From Osmia lignaria lignaria (taxonomy: Eukaryota > Arthropoda > Insecta > Hymenoptera > Megachilidae): a DNA stretch of 64,000 bases. Each line of letters starts with the position of its first letter. Position 1 is the first letter of the stretch. The DNA lies in the NCBI RefSeq assembly GCF_051020975.1, contig NC_135042.1, positions 8,889,888 to 8,953,887 on the forward strand, in the 5' to 3' direction. Of the stretch, positions 13,679-27,500 are shown in pieces. The notes beneath the pieces are model-generated. The model was not told the origin of the DNA, did not search any database, and saw only the letters and a list, made by a program, of their open reading frames with translations. A program made the position numbers and the translations under genes.

Positions 13679-16600
13679 TTCCCAAAACTCAAGGCAAATG
13701 ATAACTCTTCGCCAAATCTAAGTTGCCCCTAAGTGTACACTAGATGAAATTAAATAAAATGCAAGGAACGAAGCAGGTGGGCGCAGGTGGGTGCAACGCG
13801 ATCGCCGCGGTGGTCAGTGGCCGCTGAAAGCGAAAGGACGAACATCGTACGCGCGAAAAGGGGGGTAAACGGTGGATATACGAACGGCTTGTACACGTTG
13901 GAATCATTTGCCAGTTTCTTGGCCGGTACACACGAGCTAACCAGGCCGCGAAACGATACTCCGTTCACCGTGTCTTTCATCGTTCAACCGATCCGAGCGA
14001 CGTTGAAAGTCTACCTTCCGCTTTGTGGGGAACCTCGTGGACCGAAAGTGGTGGACGTACGACCGGCGTTCGACCGCGGCCAATGCCAGTCGCCAGTGAA
14101 ACGTGAAACGCGAAACTGGGCGAAAGTTTCGCCTTGTTTGTGGCGAACAAGAGGTAGGGCGGATTTGTCATAGTCCACCTGCGGCAAACGCGAATACATA
14201 GGGATCTTGTTAAGAGCTCAACCGGACGATCCGAACGGTTCATTCGGATGACGGGTGTCGTGCGGTGTCCTTGCACTTGGTGCGTTTATGTGCTCTCCGT
14301 TTACGGTTACTTCCGGTCGAGCGTGGACTGAATGAACATTTATAGAATTGAGGTTCGAGATTGTTACTGTGGGGTATACCTCGATGGTGTCTTTGGGTTA
14401 GTACGTGCTGCTAGGGAACTTTAGGTAAGATAGTTAATTCAATATTTCTTCAGCTTGATAGAAGAGGAAGGTATTCCAAAAATGATTAATTTCCAGATAT
14501 ATGTGAAACTCTGCTTTGAATCTGCTTGTTAGTTTGCCACTCTTGTAGCAAATCAACGATATTGCAAATAATTTGAAGTATAATTATCAATAGACTTGTC
14601 CTCGATTCCTCTATTTATTATCATTTCATTGTGTACTTACATTATTTCAATTCAATTGTTTGCGAAATTTTTCTATCCTATAATCATCTATAATTTTCCT
14701 CATCACAGATTCTGAATAGCCATCTACAAAAAAGAGAAACAGCCAAGGCACGATGTCCTTGTCAATAATTCTTTTCAAAGTGTTTCAAAACTCATACTCT
14801 GCCGTGATCGTTGGTTCGTCGATCGAATAATTAAATACAATTTTTGGATTTTGTCTTGGGATAGTTGGATCGAATCTTAATTATCACGTGGACGTGTTAA
14901 CAGGACCAATAACAAGATATCGAATCGCGCGTTTGCGCCATTAAGACAGATACCGATCACTCGCGCAACACGAAACACGTAATTGAGCGAAAGTTTAACC
15001 TCCCGCTCTCTGTTATACCGAGCGGAAGTGTCGTTACACCGTTTACGAGCTTCTTATTAAACGCTTCCTTTGGATCCTTGCGTTGCGGAGGTTGCCGGAA
15101 ACCACACCATCGTTTGCATAGCCACGATGCCTCATCAAGTTCCTTTATCTTGAAAGGGTGCATATGATCGAGATTAATCCTCTCCACATTTATATTACAT
15201 GTGTAATGGCTTCCTCAGTATTTTCCTCACAAAGGTTCTTCCTAAGCTCCCCTTGGGTTCGTTCAAGATTATTCCTTCCTAATTTTACCCTTAATTATAC
15301 CAATGCAGCCCAAATCTTACAGTATTTGTATCATTTGTCAATGTAACCTAGACTCCAAAGCATTTGATTTACCCTTCCTTTTTTTGCATCATTCCCCTAG
15401 AGAATCGTTACCATTTTTCCTAGAGAAGCTTAACTCGTAGCCATGCTCGACACTTTACATGCGTGAATCAATATCCTTGAAATATCCTGGATACTCAGAG
15501 AGTTCCATTGTCCCATTGAAAAAAATATACGAATCCATTGGTCCAGGATAAACGTGTTTTCTCCGTAGCGCACGAATCGCGAAGCAAACCTCTAGCTTTT
15601 GTTCGCTGAAGGACGAGCAGAACGGGATCACTGATAATAATCCCTGCAAAGAATTCGCTTGAAGCAGCGTATCCGATTGTCGTGCCACCTCTGTTATCCT
15701 GGTTCCCGGTAATCGGATCGTGTCGTCTTCGTAGAAAGCGTTGCGCAGCGTCCTTGCACTTGGTAACGCCTGGAAATTTATACGGCTTTCATTCCTTTGC
15801 TACTTTAAAGTAGGTTCTATGTTTCACTCGTGCCTCCTTCTCTTCATTGCTATCCGCCACTATTTCGCTTCTTCCACAGCCTCTCCTAGAATCGGCTCTT
15901 TATCAAGGTCAAGTACAGTGATTCAAGCGGTATCATGATTCTAACGCGGGTGGAATGCTCGTGGGATACGATGCCTCTGTGATTTGGTCCCTGGGAACTG
16001 GATTATTATGCGCTGAGAATTACGCGAGAGAAGCTTTTCTTTTTGAAATTTTAGGGATAGGAACGTGTTGATTAAAGGAATATGGATATAAAAAAGATGT
16101 ATTATAAAGGATAAGAAAAATTAACGTGAGAATATGCCTAGAAATTCTGCGCAATTAGGGCGAAAATAGAAATTTGATTAACACGTAAAATTTGTAAGCC
16201 TCGGAGGATATCATTTTATTCAATCTTATAAAAATTGAATTATATAGTCGTGAAAGTTGATGGATATTAAATGGAAGATTTTAATATTCTACGTCTTGTT
16301 AATTAGGATTTATAAACGATGATATATTGCAATTAGGCCTGACCTTCTCTGGTCTCCCAAAGTTAATCTGCTCAACGCTTTTTTTTTTTCTATAAAAAGT
16401 GTAAGTGAAACCGCTTCTGAAAGAAAGAAAAAAACACTTACATAATACATAGTTTTTATTTCATTTAATTTTGTTGAAAAGGACCCCGTGAATGATTGCT
16501 TCCATATTTCAAGGATTGCTTTGAAGAGGAGATAGAAATTGGAACTGTACTTTATTGAAAGAGAAAAGGTTTCAGGTTTAATTTTCTTTCATTGTAGAAG

Positions 16601-18394
16601 TTTCAACTAGGAGACGAAAGGGAAATAGCAAAGGAGGTTTGATTTTGCGTTGACGTTACTTTTAAATAATTCATGCAGGAGAAATTTTTATCTTGGTCCT
16701 CGTTATTGTGGAAGGAAGTTGTTAGGTGCAGTGTAATTCACCTTAATGATTTATAAATTGCTGGTTTATTAGAACGATACATACCATAATCATAGCAGCG
16801 TATCGCGATATTAAAGTAATAAATTTAATTGTTTCAATTATTTATCGCACGGACAAACTTTCATTTGCAAATCAAATCGGTACGAACGTGAAATTAAATA
16901 TATATATGATTTGCGATATTAGGAGTTTGATTAGAACAAACAATTATTACCATAGTTTCGTCACCTACAATCTGGCAATTAACTTTTTGGAGTTAGGCTA
17001 CAATTGTGCTGACAGTCTCATTTAACAATTACAAACAAAAAATCATGCGATACCTCGTACTTTGAATTTAAAAAAGTGTCGTGTCATTCATCTTACTCGG
17101 TATTACGGTTCATTTATCTCATCAGTCACTGCTTTTAAATTAAGACGTTCTTCATACGGAAGCGTGTTTCAGTTCAAACAGTCAGCAAAAAAGGAAAGTC
17201 CATCTGGAGTGTCAATTAAAACAGCGGCCAGCTAGTTAAATCAAGCTAATGATAAAGAAAGAAATGAGATATTGTTCTTCAAAAGAGAGTTGCTTGTTGA
17301 AGTTTTTGATCTATTTTGAGATCCTCCGGAGTAGATCGGATTGATTGGCAGCCGCGATTCGCGTAATGCCAATTTGTTCGAGTTACGCTTACTAGCACCG
17401 TCGAAAGTGAAATCGTAGCGTGTAAAAACGTCGACACAGATTTTCTGTGATAATCTGTCGCTAAGTTTTTAACAATCTTTCTTTGCCGCTACAGTTTTGT
17501 AACAAATAGATACAATCTGATTTACTTAAATACAGTTTCACGCTTCATATTCATTTCATCGAAAGTAACTTATTATAGAAAGTAATTTTCTAATCAATTA
17601 TATGCAATCAAATGGTGTGGTACTAAAAAGGTAGCGTGATCGAGCAAATTAGAAAATAAATTTCCTTCTAGTTTTCGCATCCGAATATGCTGCAAGCTTC
17701 ATTTTCAAATCTGCTGTGTACAAAAATTTTGAGTACATGAATTTTCAAATTCCAATTTTTAAAAACATTCTTAACTCATTCTCAGTCGTTGAAATCGCAA
17801 AGGGTTAATATTATCCTCTCTTCGTTCCATCGATATCATTACAATTACCCTGAAAATTCATCCCATAGTGTTTATATCCTCGAGAAAATAAAGCAGGCTC
17901 GTTTCCCCGTTACGTGAACCCTTCACCAGGAATAATTTCATTTTCGCTCGTCCTCAGAGCGTTTCCTCGTGGACGAGCGTCCCGCTTCCCAAGCCCTGCA
18001 CAATTTACACAATTTCACCGCCAGGAACAATTAACACGACATACCATCTGCGCAGATGTATTACTAGCGTGCTTTCTCTTTAACTTGAACTTAATTGCAC
18101 GGCAAACGCGTCGGCCTGGCCGCTTCCCTCTCGACGCAAACACTGTTACGCCTCGAAGCCGAGTTGCATCGTTTTTTAGGCGACTTCGATTCAACTACTA
18201 ACGCTATCCCTTCCCTTTCGAGTTTAATTACTCCTTAGAACGGCTGTTTCTTCTGGTCGGAACAAAAACCGAGCAGATTCAGCCGCGACCCCGCTTTTAC
18301 GAGCGTCAGGATGCGTCTGGTCGAGCAAGATGTGCCGTCATGGTGCGCCGCGTTTACAGAGTTCCTCAGCCGATCATTCACCGTAAATAATTTC

Positions 18395-18454
18395 AGACAT
18401 GTGCGAGGGTAAGCCGTGATTCAAGAAGAAGAAGAAGAAGAAGAAGAAGAAGGA
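18395..18454 (+). promoter_or_regulatory. 5' leader and start context of the cadherin gene
   Basis: The ATG at 18455 is preceded in frame by a TAA at 18410-18412 with no ATG between them, which fixes the start at 18455 or later. An acceptor-like AATTTCAG ends at about 18397, so the leader could be joined to an upstream non-coding exon. A GAA/AAG trinucleotide run occupies most of the leader. Alternative starts in frame are the ATGs at 18461, 18464 and 18500; the last gives the shortest classical signal peptide. Confidence 0.5.
18423..18451 (+). repeat. (AAG)n microsatellite in the 5' leader
   Basis: 29 nt of uninterrupted AAG repeat ending three bases before the cadherin ATG. In the frame of that ATG it would read as GAA codons, but an in-frame stop lies upstream, so it is leader sequence. 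Its length is likely polymorphic. Confidence 0.9.
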
Positions 18455-18563
18455 ATGAACATGATGCGATCAAGAGGAACGCTTTCTTTGATTTCGACGA
18501 TGGTGAAGCGATGTTTCCTCGCGACCATTCTGGTGCTCGTCCTGAGGCTTGATCAGATAGCAG
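18455..18563 (+). CDS. Cad99C: Cad99C exon 1: signal peptide
   Basis: Codes for 36 residues and one extra base (phase 1). A basic segment MVKR (Met16) is followed by a hydrophobic core, CFLATILVLVL, as expected for a signal peptide. The donor is G/GTACGT. The carried G joins GA of the next exon to make Gly, keeping the frame. Confidence 0.8.
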
Positions 18564-21500
18564 GTACGTTGTTGGAATTTTTTATATAATTTGGGATTTT
18601 TATATTAATTTGGGAATTTAATACCAGTGATCACCAGGAATTTAATATATTTATTAAGGTTAATGACGTTAGTGAGATTAACTCTTGCAAGGGGATGCAG
18701 GGTTGTTTTTTATTTCATTGAATATCCGTAATTAACAAATGATCAATGAGTATAACTTTAATAATTTTATAATAAAATAGACGGCTATGAATAATTTTCA
18801 GTTAAGTGTGTCGCAACATATATTGATATTTTCACTGTCGCAGTGAACGGATCAACCCTATATCTACCATCACCCAATATTTTTGACTCTTCACGTATTA
18901 ATAACTTTTGTTGTTATTAAATTTTACCTATTCTGCGCTTGTTTTGTTACAGAAGAATTTTAAGTATATGCAGATATTAAATACGACCCAGACACTGTAA
19001 AAATATTAACAAACACGAGAGATGTTCAGTTTGCCGTAACTTTTCGCGCATCTGAAACTTTTTTTTTTCGACCGCGAATTATTCAAGCGCAACTCCGTGC
19101 CAGGTTTTTACTCGCTGATGGAAAAGCAACTCGTCGAGCTTTACGCCACGCATAATGAGAGGAAAAATAATGAAAATAACGCGGCGTTAGTCTTGTAAGA
19201 TATTTTCTTCCCCTCTCTTGAACCGCAAGGTAAATACAACCGGATAAATCTATTCCTGACCTACTATTGTATACGACGATTACAGGGAACGTTGTTCCCT
19301 GCAAGAAGATGGACCGTTGATTCCCATCGTTACCATTTCAGATCGTGAGATCAAGACCTCGTTCGTATTCAAGCTGCGATTTGTTGCTCGTTAATGAATG
19401 TTCGCTGGTTCGTTTCTGCTGAACTGAATTAATTAAATCGACGTCTTGTTAGATTCGCGACACTGATCTTCCTTATTTCGCATTCGAAATTAGACATTTT
19501 TGATGGTTAGAAACTAATAATCGTAAAATAAATTCACATGGTGATAATAAATTTTCTTAATAAATAAAATTCAAGGATAGTGTTACGCTACATTTGCAGA
19601 GGACTTTTCGATAGCGATGGTAGCTTGTATTTCATCTCTGGCTTTGGTTCAAAGTTTGGCGAGTTGTGTTTTCGTTTGATATATTATTTTCTCTCCGAGT
19701 CTTTGGAAACGATCTCTTTGACAGCTCTCCAAAAGTAAAAGTTTCCTACTTTCTTAGTGTACGTGTTCCTTCCTGACTCTTCGCCTCGTTACTTTTAATT
19801 ATTTTCACGGAGTATTCACATCTACACGTGTACATAGATTAAAAAGAAACACGTACACAGTGTCGGAAAAAGAGACTCAAGGCTATAGGGATGAATAATA
19901 TGAAAAATATAATTGCAAGTATGGAACAAAAAGTGTTGACCTATTAACACATTTCTGCCACAATACTTTTGCCAAACTTTTAGCAATCATTTATTCTAAA
20001 TAGTTAACACTTTAATGATTATTTAAAATTACATTTGAAAGTTTGACGAAGTTTTTGAATCAGTTCATCCCTCTTAGCTTAACAATCCTTTAACGCTATT
20101 CTTTTCTAAAATGCAGCCTGTATCCTTGAGCAGATGGCACCGTAGATCCTTTTCTTTTTAAGACGTTACATTGAAATGTTGTCGCGTGAAAACTCGTCTT
20201 ATTCAGGCAGCAGCTGTGAAATAATATATCGAGGCCAGGAAGGATCTTCGATCGCGAGCATAACGAGCGTTTAACTACGGCTTTGGCTCAGGAATTCCGC
20301 TGGATCCTTTTTCATCCTTGAATTAACAAGGACACTCTTGAAGGGATGAAGCGAAGAAGGGCTGGAATGCGGCCTACAATGTAATGTCACGTAGCAAAGC
20401 TACTTAAACGCAACCAACACAGAGGCAACTTTGAAAACAACCTTTGCAGAGAGACCGAGTTGAAATGTTTGAGAGTTTAGTGTAACTTGTGTCCGATAAC
20501 CAGTATGAATTCCAAAGGAAAAACTTTTTTATTCGAGTAAAGAATCGGGAACTTGGCCGAATCGTTCCAATATTCTTGATTTTATAGCTCTAATACAAAG
20601 AGACAAAGTCTACCGAAAGACTTTTTGGCACCACAGGAGGATCGTTCATCAAAGCTGAGCGAAAGTAGGCAAGCATATACGAAAGGCAATTACTGTAATC
20701 GCAGCTGTGTACCCTAAAATATAATCAGGAAGGGTGGCCAATGATGTATGGGCATGTCCAGTTATACGCTCGTGTCCACGACGAAGTTCAGTCGAACCCG
20801 ATGGAAGCGCGGAAACGTGCAAAAAGCCGGCCGACCTTGTTCCACTTCCGTCGAAGCTTTAGGGAACGAGCTTACTTGTGTAAATGCTACACAACACGTG
20901 CACCAGCCGCGGTCGAGCCGTTTCGTTATGTAATCGTTTCGTTATGTATACTGGCTGTTTCAGAATTGAAAGCTCTTTGAGTGGCGAGCATTTTGATGGT
21001 TATCTTTATTAACTCTTTATTGTCTTCTAAGAAGAGCTTTTGGATTGATATAATCACATCTTAATAAGTTCTTATACGTTGATATCAATTTCTTTGTATA
21101 CACTTTGGGTGTAGATCACCGGTCAACCACTTTGGAGTTTAATATTGTCCACTAATGAATATTTTATTTTCCATGGTATTTCCAAGATTTTCTTGGTAAA
21201 TGTAAAATTCTAAATTTTCTATGAACGATTAATAATTTAATACATTACCGATTCCTAACATAGTACTGTTGCTCGAATTCCAAACTCAAAAATTGTATTT
21301 TATTTCATTAAACGACTAATTAAAATCCATGTGTCTATTTAGAAGAATTGAAGGTAACAGATTTTTAAACCGTGGGTCATCGATTCGTGTGTTCCTACAC
21401 TTACGAATTTCTAAGAGCAATTTACATTTAATCAATAGAAACAGATATAAAAGTGGAACGATGACACAGTTTTCTTTAATCAACCCGTCCCATCCGTCTG

Positions 21501-24500
21501 TTTAAAATATTTAGTTTATCTCGGTTTATTTCGGAGGGTAGTCAGTATCTGAAACGAGGTTGCCACACAACAGACATTTGAAAACATGTACGAATATTTA
21601 CTCGAATCTTGAATTATTCAACATTCTCAATTCTTCATAGAATAGGAAAACATTATTTTCCAATTTATTGTATGAATTAGGTTTTTAAGTACACAGCTAT
21701 TTTTTTATCGATAAAATTTTCTATAAAATTGCATCCTATATTCTGAAACAGCTCGTACAATTTAAACAATGCAGCATACGGAAAAACGTATAAATACGTC
21801 GTGTGCCGTGCATCCATTGTCGAATTCATCGTAGAATGCTGCGGATCCGCCTGCGACGTTTCTTCTGGCTGCCTCTGAAAAGTAATTCTCCGGGAATCGA
21901 GTCGAGCGAGCAAAAACAGAGCAAAAGGGGTAGAAAGGAGAAGTACAGGAAGATGTGAGACAATCGAAAGAAAGAGAAGAAGTGGAAGGATGAGATGGAG
22001 CAAGGAACAGGAAGAGACGAAGGGAAGGCGACACGAGCAAAAAGAAATGCGAGATTTGCGAGGGGATTTCTTTAAAACGGTCGCAGTCCTTCTTCTGTCT
22101 ATCTGCGATTCTCGAGAGCGTGCTTCCGAATGATTCGACAGTTCCTATGGCCGGAATTTCCGCTGAATTATGCGTCTGCTATTTTAACCGGAAATCAATC
22201 TAGCATCGATTGCTGTCATTCATTTTGGAGAAATAAAAATATATTTCTCACTATTCTGTGTGCCAGCATAGAATTGTCACAAGGAGAGAAAGGGTTAATA
22301 ATTCGAATTAGTCACTTTTACACGTCTGAATTTATTTAATTTAATTAAAGTAATTTGGATATCATTCCATGTCGATTAATCAAAGTGCGTCAAACAAGCA
22401 GTCAAATAAATTTAGTGTCAGGTGGAATTTTTAATTAGTCATAGTTGCGTAGCATTGTCCATTAAACTTGTTATACGATTGATAACCGTAACTGGAAAAA
22501 CCAGCCGCAAAAAGAATGTCGAATCGATCGACCGCACTTTGATGCGTGTCCGACTGTTAATATCGACTTAGAATCAAACATGCGGTCAGGTGAAAGTATC
22601 CAATGATACGTGTATTCTGTATACGTGTATATTGGCGAGTGTTTAGAATCGTATAGGGTAACGAGAGTAGTGAACCTTGCATCGAGACGGGTAAACGATA
22701 ATGGCAATTATCATTATTTAAATAACGAAGTCAATCCTCATCAAAAATTCTTGATATGTATGTGTAATTTTTTTTACTGGGATTTTGGTTTCTTAATTAT
22801 TTGATACACGATATATCATGCAGATAACATAAATAGACAAGAACTTTAACGCCTTGATGGCCACATATTTCATGGAATTTATTATTCTTGCAACTTTATT
22901 TTCCTTTGTAAATGAAGTTCATTAACAGGTTTCCGAAGGATTTCTATATCTTAAGAAGTTAATAGCTTTTAATTAACACGTGATGTAATAGATACTGTAA
23001 TAATAAAGGGTTGCGTATCAAAAGATTGATCAACTCAAAAAAGCTATCAGTGACTAATTACAGATTGAGAATATTTCTTTCCTCGTTACCATTTCAGATC
23101 GTTGAGTTGGTCTGAAAAATCGCGAACAATACAGGACGCTCGGCACGATCCCTAGATCGCCGCGATGATCGTAGCCCTGAATAAATTGAGATAACATCTG
23201 GCACGGTGGGACGTGAACTTCCTTTGCTGCCGGGTTACCTACGGTTTCCCTATCGTCCCTCGATCTTTTCCCTTTCGTAGTCGGAAACAATGTTTTATGC
23301 CTGCGTCCAGCCAGAGTCAGGCTAATTAGTCGGACTGGATTCACTTATTGTTAGAACATGAATCCAACACTTGGCGCGAATGAAAGCTTGATATGACTAT
23401 CCGTTTTTCACGCAACGAAACGTTTCATGAGGATATTTTTTGACTAGGCTGTCTTTGAATTTCATTTAACCCATTACATTATTACCTGAATCTCTGACCA
23501 TTGGACGGTTAATTGAGGCATTTAAATGGAAAGTCTATGCTATTGTTTCAGGAAAATGCAGAGATGGTTTTTACACGTAAATTATGCGAGTTTTACTTTC
23601 TTATAGATAGAAAAGAAACTTGGGTTTTTATTCACTTTCTTTTCACCTTCCATATGTATCTTTCATATCGTATATAATTGATTTCAATTTAGTTAGGAAA
23701 TTATTAGAGCAGTAACAAGATTCTCTAAAGTTTTTCATGGAAAAACTGTAATCGTCATCGCTCGTTTACCTTTCACTGTATAAAGAGGAATATTTCATAA
23801 GTATTATGACGTTTATTAAATAAATATCCATAACTGTTAAAATATAACAGTTCTCTCCGTACATATAAGAAACAAGGTCGATCCATTAATTCGCCATTTG
23901 TGCTTCTTTGTGTCATCAAGTGTTTCAATTCGTGGTATTCTAATCACGGTTCTTGGTATTCATTACTTGAAATTCTTCAATCTCTGTTGAAAGGAGCACA
24001 AGAAAAGAGCAGTTCTTTTTGCATAGGGGACAAGGAGTCTAATGATGATTTTCGATTTTCTCCAGACGCTTTACGGGAACAAATGACGGGTCTGGCGATG
24101 TAAAGTCGTGCCGGGCGAGCGATGGATGCGTTTTCAAGCAGATAACCGTCGACCTTTTCGAACGCTTCCTGAACGACGAGAAAAAGACTTGATTACGTTG
24201 GCCGGCGTTACGGCACGTTGAACCGCTCCGATCCTCGAGAAACGGCAATCGATTCAGCGGGGAAAAATTCACGTTATCGAATGGCAATGCGGTTTTTTTT
24301 TCACGGTGTCACCTTCTATGGAAAAATACTATATGGACTCGTTCCAGCTGGTGCACCACGGTTGTCGACATTTTCAGCGAGACAGTAGCTCTGCGTGTTT
24401 GTGATACGCGTGCTACTTAATTGCCAGGTACAACGTTTAGGTGCACTTGTTTCGTAATGCTGATAATAAATTGGAGCTGCTTGGTGAACAGCACGAATAT

Positions 24501-27500
24501 GACACTTGAGATATTAGTTTAAAGATTGGGTTTGATTTCAGCCTAGATAGTTTTTTGTTTATCTTAAGATGACATTTATGAATGGTAAATTTTTCTAAAA
24601 TCTAAAATGCCGAACAATTATAATTATTATTGAAACTTCTATTAGTATTCAGTATCTTTTAGAAGGGTAGGCCCAGAATTTGTTATTTTTTTGCCATCTT
24701 TGTGTGTGATTTTCAAGCAAAATACGCGTAAAAAGGAGGTGAATTTATTTGCCAATCTGGTAACATGTAACACGTAACGTGTTACGTTATTAAACCTGTC
24801 CGCCACGGTGTGTAAGTTCGAACTGGAGTAATGTCCGATAGCCAAATTATTCGCGTGCGAATTCCCTGTAGACTCCTTTCACTCGCAGGCAGACCCTATA
24901 TTTTCTGGAGTTTTCATGCATAACGTGTTTTCGTCAGGCAGATTGGTATGAACTGCCCCATGTAGGTACGCTGATTAACAGTTCCTACTTGAAAATCTGG
25001 TTTGCTGGAAAGAAATTGTAACGGATGAACGGTGTAAAATAAAACAACTTTATCTACCGTTTGGAATCAGGCACGGGAAAGTCTGATTGCATATTATCGC
25101 TAGAAAGTATTTGATTCCCAGTGTTGGAATATTATTTTAAGTAGTACATATGAATATTTTCATATTTTGTGTGATAAGGAACTGACTGTATTTGCTTGCA
25201 AAATTTAGAGTTTATTGTAAAAAATAGGATTGCCATTTTCTGAATGAATTATTTATGATTTAATGAGGAATGAAAACTGGAAAAAACCATTAACAAGCCT
25301 TATCAATTTTGTTCAGAAATATAAATCTATTAAAGTTTAAATTACAAAACACAGGTTCATTAATTAATGATTTATTTATACACTAATCTATTTTGATCGT
25401 GTGTTCACAGGATGTCAATTTTATCCAGTAGGAGAATACCTGAAGTTTGTCAGGGTACCAGAGAACTTAGCAAAAGGTACTGAGATCCTGTCTTTAGAGG
25501 CTCATCCAAGAAATCACATCTCAATTATGCCAGTGGACAAGGTGAGTGCTTTGTTACTTCATTTTCTTTTCTGTCGAGCTATTCCACTTAAAATTGTCGC
25601 TTTTTCAACGCACTGTGTAATCATCGGGCAAACAGGATGAGCTTGAAATTGTGTCTCCTGACATTAACCCTTATCAATCCAAGTGACAGTAGTATTGCAT
25701 CTAGAGGTAGAGAAACCTTGTTAGCATATAAATTATTATTAATAATTTCCGTTACTGAAAACTATCAATGTTTCTCTAGCTCTATCTTCCACCATTTCTG
25801 TACAATTACTTTGAGTTTAAAATTAACTTTTAGGCGTTGATAATTTATTTTAACCTATATTAATATTTTTATCTCGATTGAGATAAATTGTTTCTTCCCT
25901 TTCTAAATACATTGCTTCCTATTATAAAATAGTGCAATTTTCCCACAGGAGCTAATGAATTAGGGGTAATTAAATAATCTGTCTTCAATTCGATTGAATA
26001 ATATTTCTCTATGGTTCCAGTTTCTTTCCTCGGCGAAAGTGAATTTATAAATGTTGGATTCCGGTTTTATTGACGTGTGATAAGTTCGCGCAACGTAATG
26101 CGATGGAGAGATTATTAATAACATAACTTATTTACATATGATATAATATAATAGTTGTAATACAATATAACAATAATTTTTTTCAATTTAAGAAAAAATA
26201 ATCTTACAAAGTCATCGGTGTAACAAAAATTTAATTGTAAAAGACTCTAAATTGAAGAGGAGTCTACATTTCAAACATGAACGAAACAAGTACATTTCGG
26301 TGTCGCGTTTACCGTTGACCGACGACGATTAATGAACCAAGAAGAAAATAATTGCATTCAAGTTCCCTGTTCACCGTTCAACGAGTATATGCTACTATCC
26401 TGCAGTCTGACTCGCAATTGTTACAGGACGAAGACGCCCGTTTCTTCGCGTACAAGGAGGCGAACAGGACCCATGTTTCACTGGTATTGGCTCAATCATT
26501 GGAGGACCTGGTGGACGCGGAGGCACCTAGAAATCTGCTCAAGTTCCGCGTGGTGTGCGATTACTCCGATGGCGGTGATTCTCTGGTAAATTGTAGAAAG
26601 TACACTCCACTAGATCGATTTCCTTAATCATTATAGTTTCTTCATTGACCAATGTGCCTCTGATATTACGAAATTACCTTTCGTTAACGTTTCACGGTTA
26701 TTTGAACGACGTTCTACTGTAACCGAACTCTTCTTAATTCTAATTAGACCATAATTGGATCATCGAGTTAGCCCACTTATTAGTTTTCAATTAAGGACAC
26801 TGATTTCGAAAGCAGCACACAAAATTATTATATTAAATACTGGATCTCCATTTTGGGGTAATTTAACCTGAACGGTGCAGGGTGGTTAATAGTTAGCATA
26901 CAAGTAATAAAATATTAATTTTAGTATTCTTAAATGAATGCTGTGAGTCAAATTTGTGTAACGAAGCTTTTTTGAGCAAGATATCGCGTTGTTTCGAATA
27001 ATTCCCTTGATGTATCCAGCTTTTCCCCCAGAAATCTAGTTTCTTTCCCGTAGAGGTGCGTGGTAGCGAGTTAGAGTAACTGGAGCGTGCAGGTACCGGT
27101 CTCGATACGACAAACGGGCCTTTACTACCGGTTTCCCGGCTCTGTCACGTGTTAATCAGCGTTTATGCAACTATTTCGACGGAATGCCACGAAACCGTTA
27201 TGATATAGATTACCGTTTTTACGAATCAACGCTCTGCACCGGTGTTAATTATTCTTACGCGCTACGCCGTCGATTTCGCGCTCGCTCGAGAACCCTTTCG
27301 TTCGCTTTTAAGAAAATTGCCTGTTGTTTGCTTGTGCATATTTTCAATTCTACCGACTGGTTCGCAGTTTTATGCAGCGACACGTTTTCAGTGGGCTGCT
27401 GTATTTAAAGGATTGCTTTATGTAGCTGCAAAACCAGTAGCATGTTTATGATTGCATCGGCTCTTTTGATATTTAAATTTTTCTAAATTGGATGTGGCTT

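Larger units (their letters stand above)
1..18454. other. Left flank without a recognised gene
   Basis: About 18 kb upstream of the cadherin gene. I read it on both strands and recognised no protein family. Most is AT-rich (homopolymer A/T, TTAATT-type sequence), with isolated CpG-rich patches near 1.43-1.76, 2.1-2.4, 5.6-5.96, 7.5-7.7, 10.5-10.9 and 13.75-14.3 kb. In insect genomes such patches are often first exons or regulatory DNA, but only those at 1.4-1.8 and 5.5-5.9 kb show additional exon-like signals, listed separately. The longest open frame in the 13.8-14.2 kb patch (128 codons, plus strand) has no domain-like composition. I treat it as chance. Confidence 0.6.
18564..25410 (+). other. 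Cad99C: Cad99C intron 1 (6.8 kb)
   Basis: The longest intron of the gene, and a likely place for enhancers. It is AT-rich overall, with CpG-richer patches near 20.7-20.95, 21.8-22.1 and 23.1-23.3 kb. Around 21.9-22.06 kb the plus strand is strongly purine-biased. I found no convincing exon inside it on either strand. Confidence 0.7.

Noticed and set aside
13787..14173. 128-codon plus-strand ORF in a CpG-rich patch
   Set aside because: No domain-like pattern, open frames on both strands, and typical of CGA-rich sequence with few stop codons. A donor-like AGAG/GTAGGG is weak support only.
21677..22040. Minus-strand ORFs with Leu/Ser/Phe-rich N-termini resembling signal peptides
   Set aside because: They are the complement of the purine-rich intron tract, so hydrophobic codons (CTT, TTC, TCC) arise automatically. 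No further protein features.
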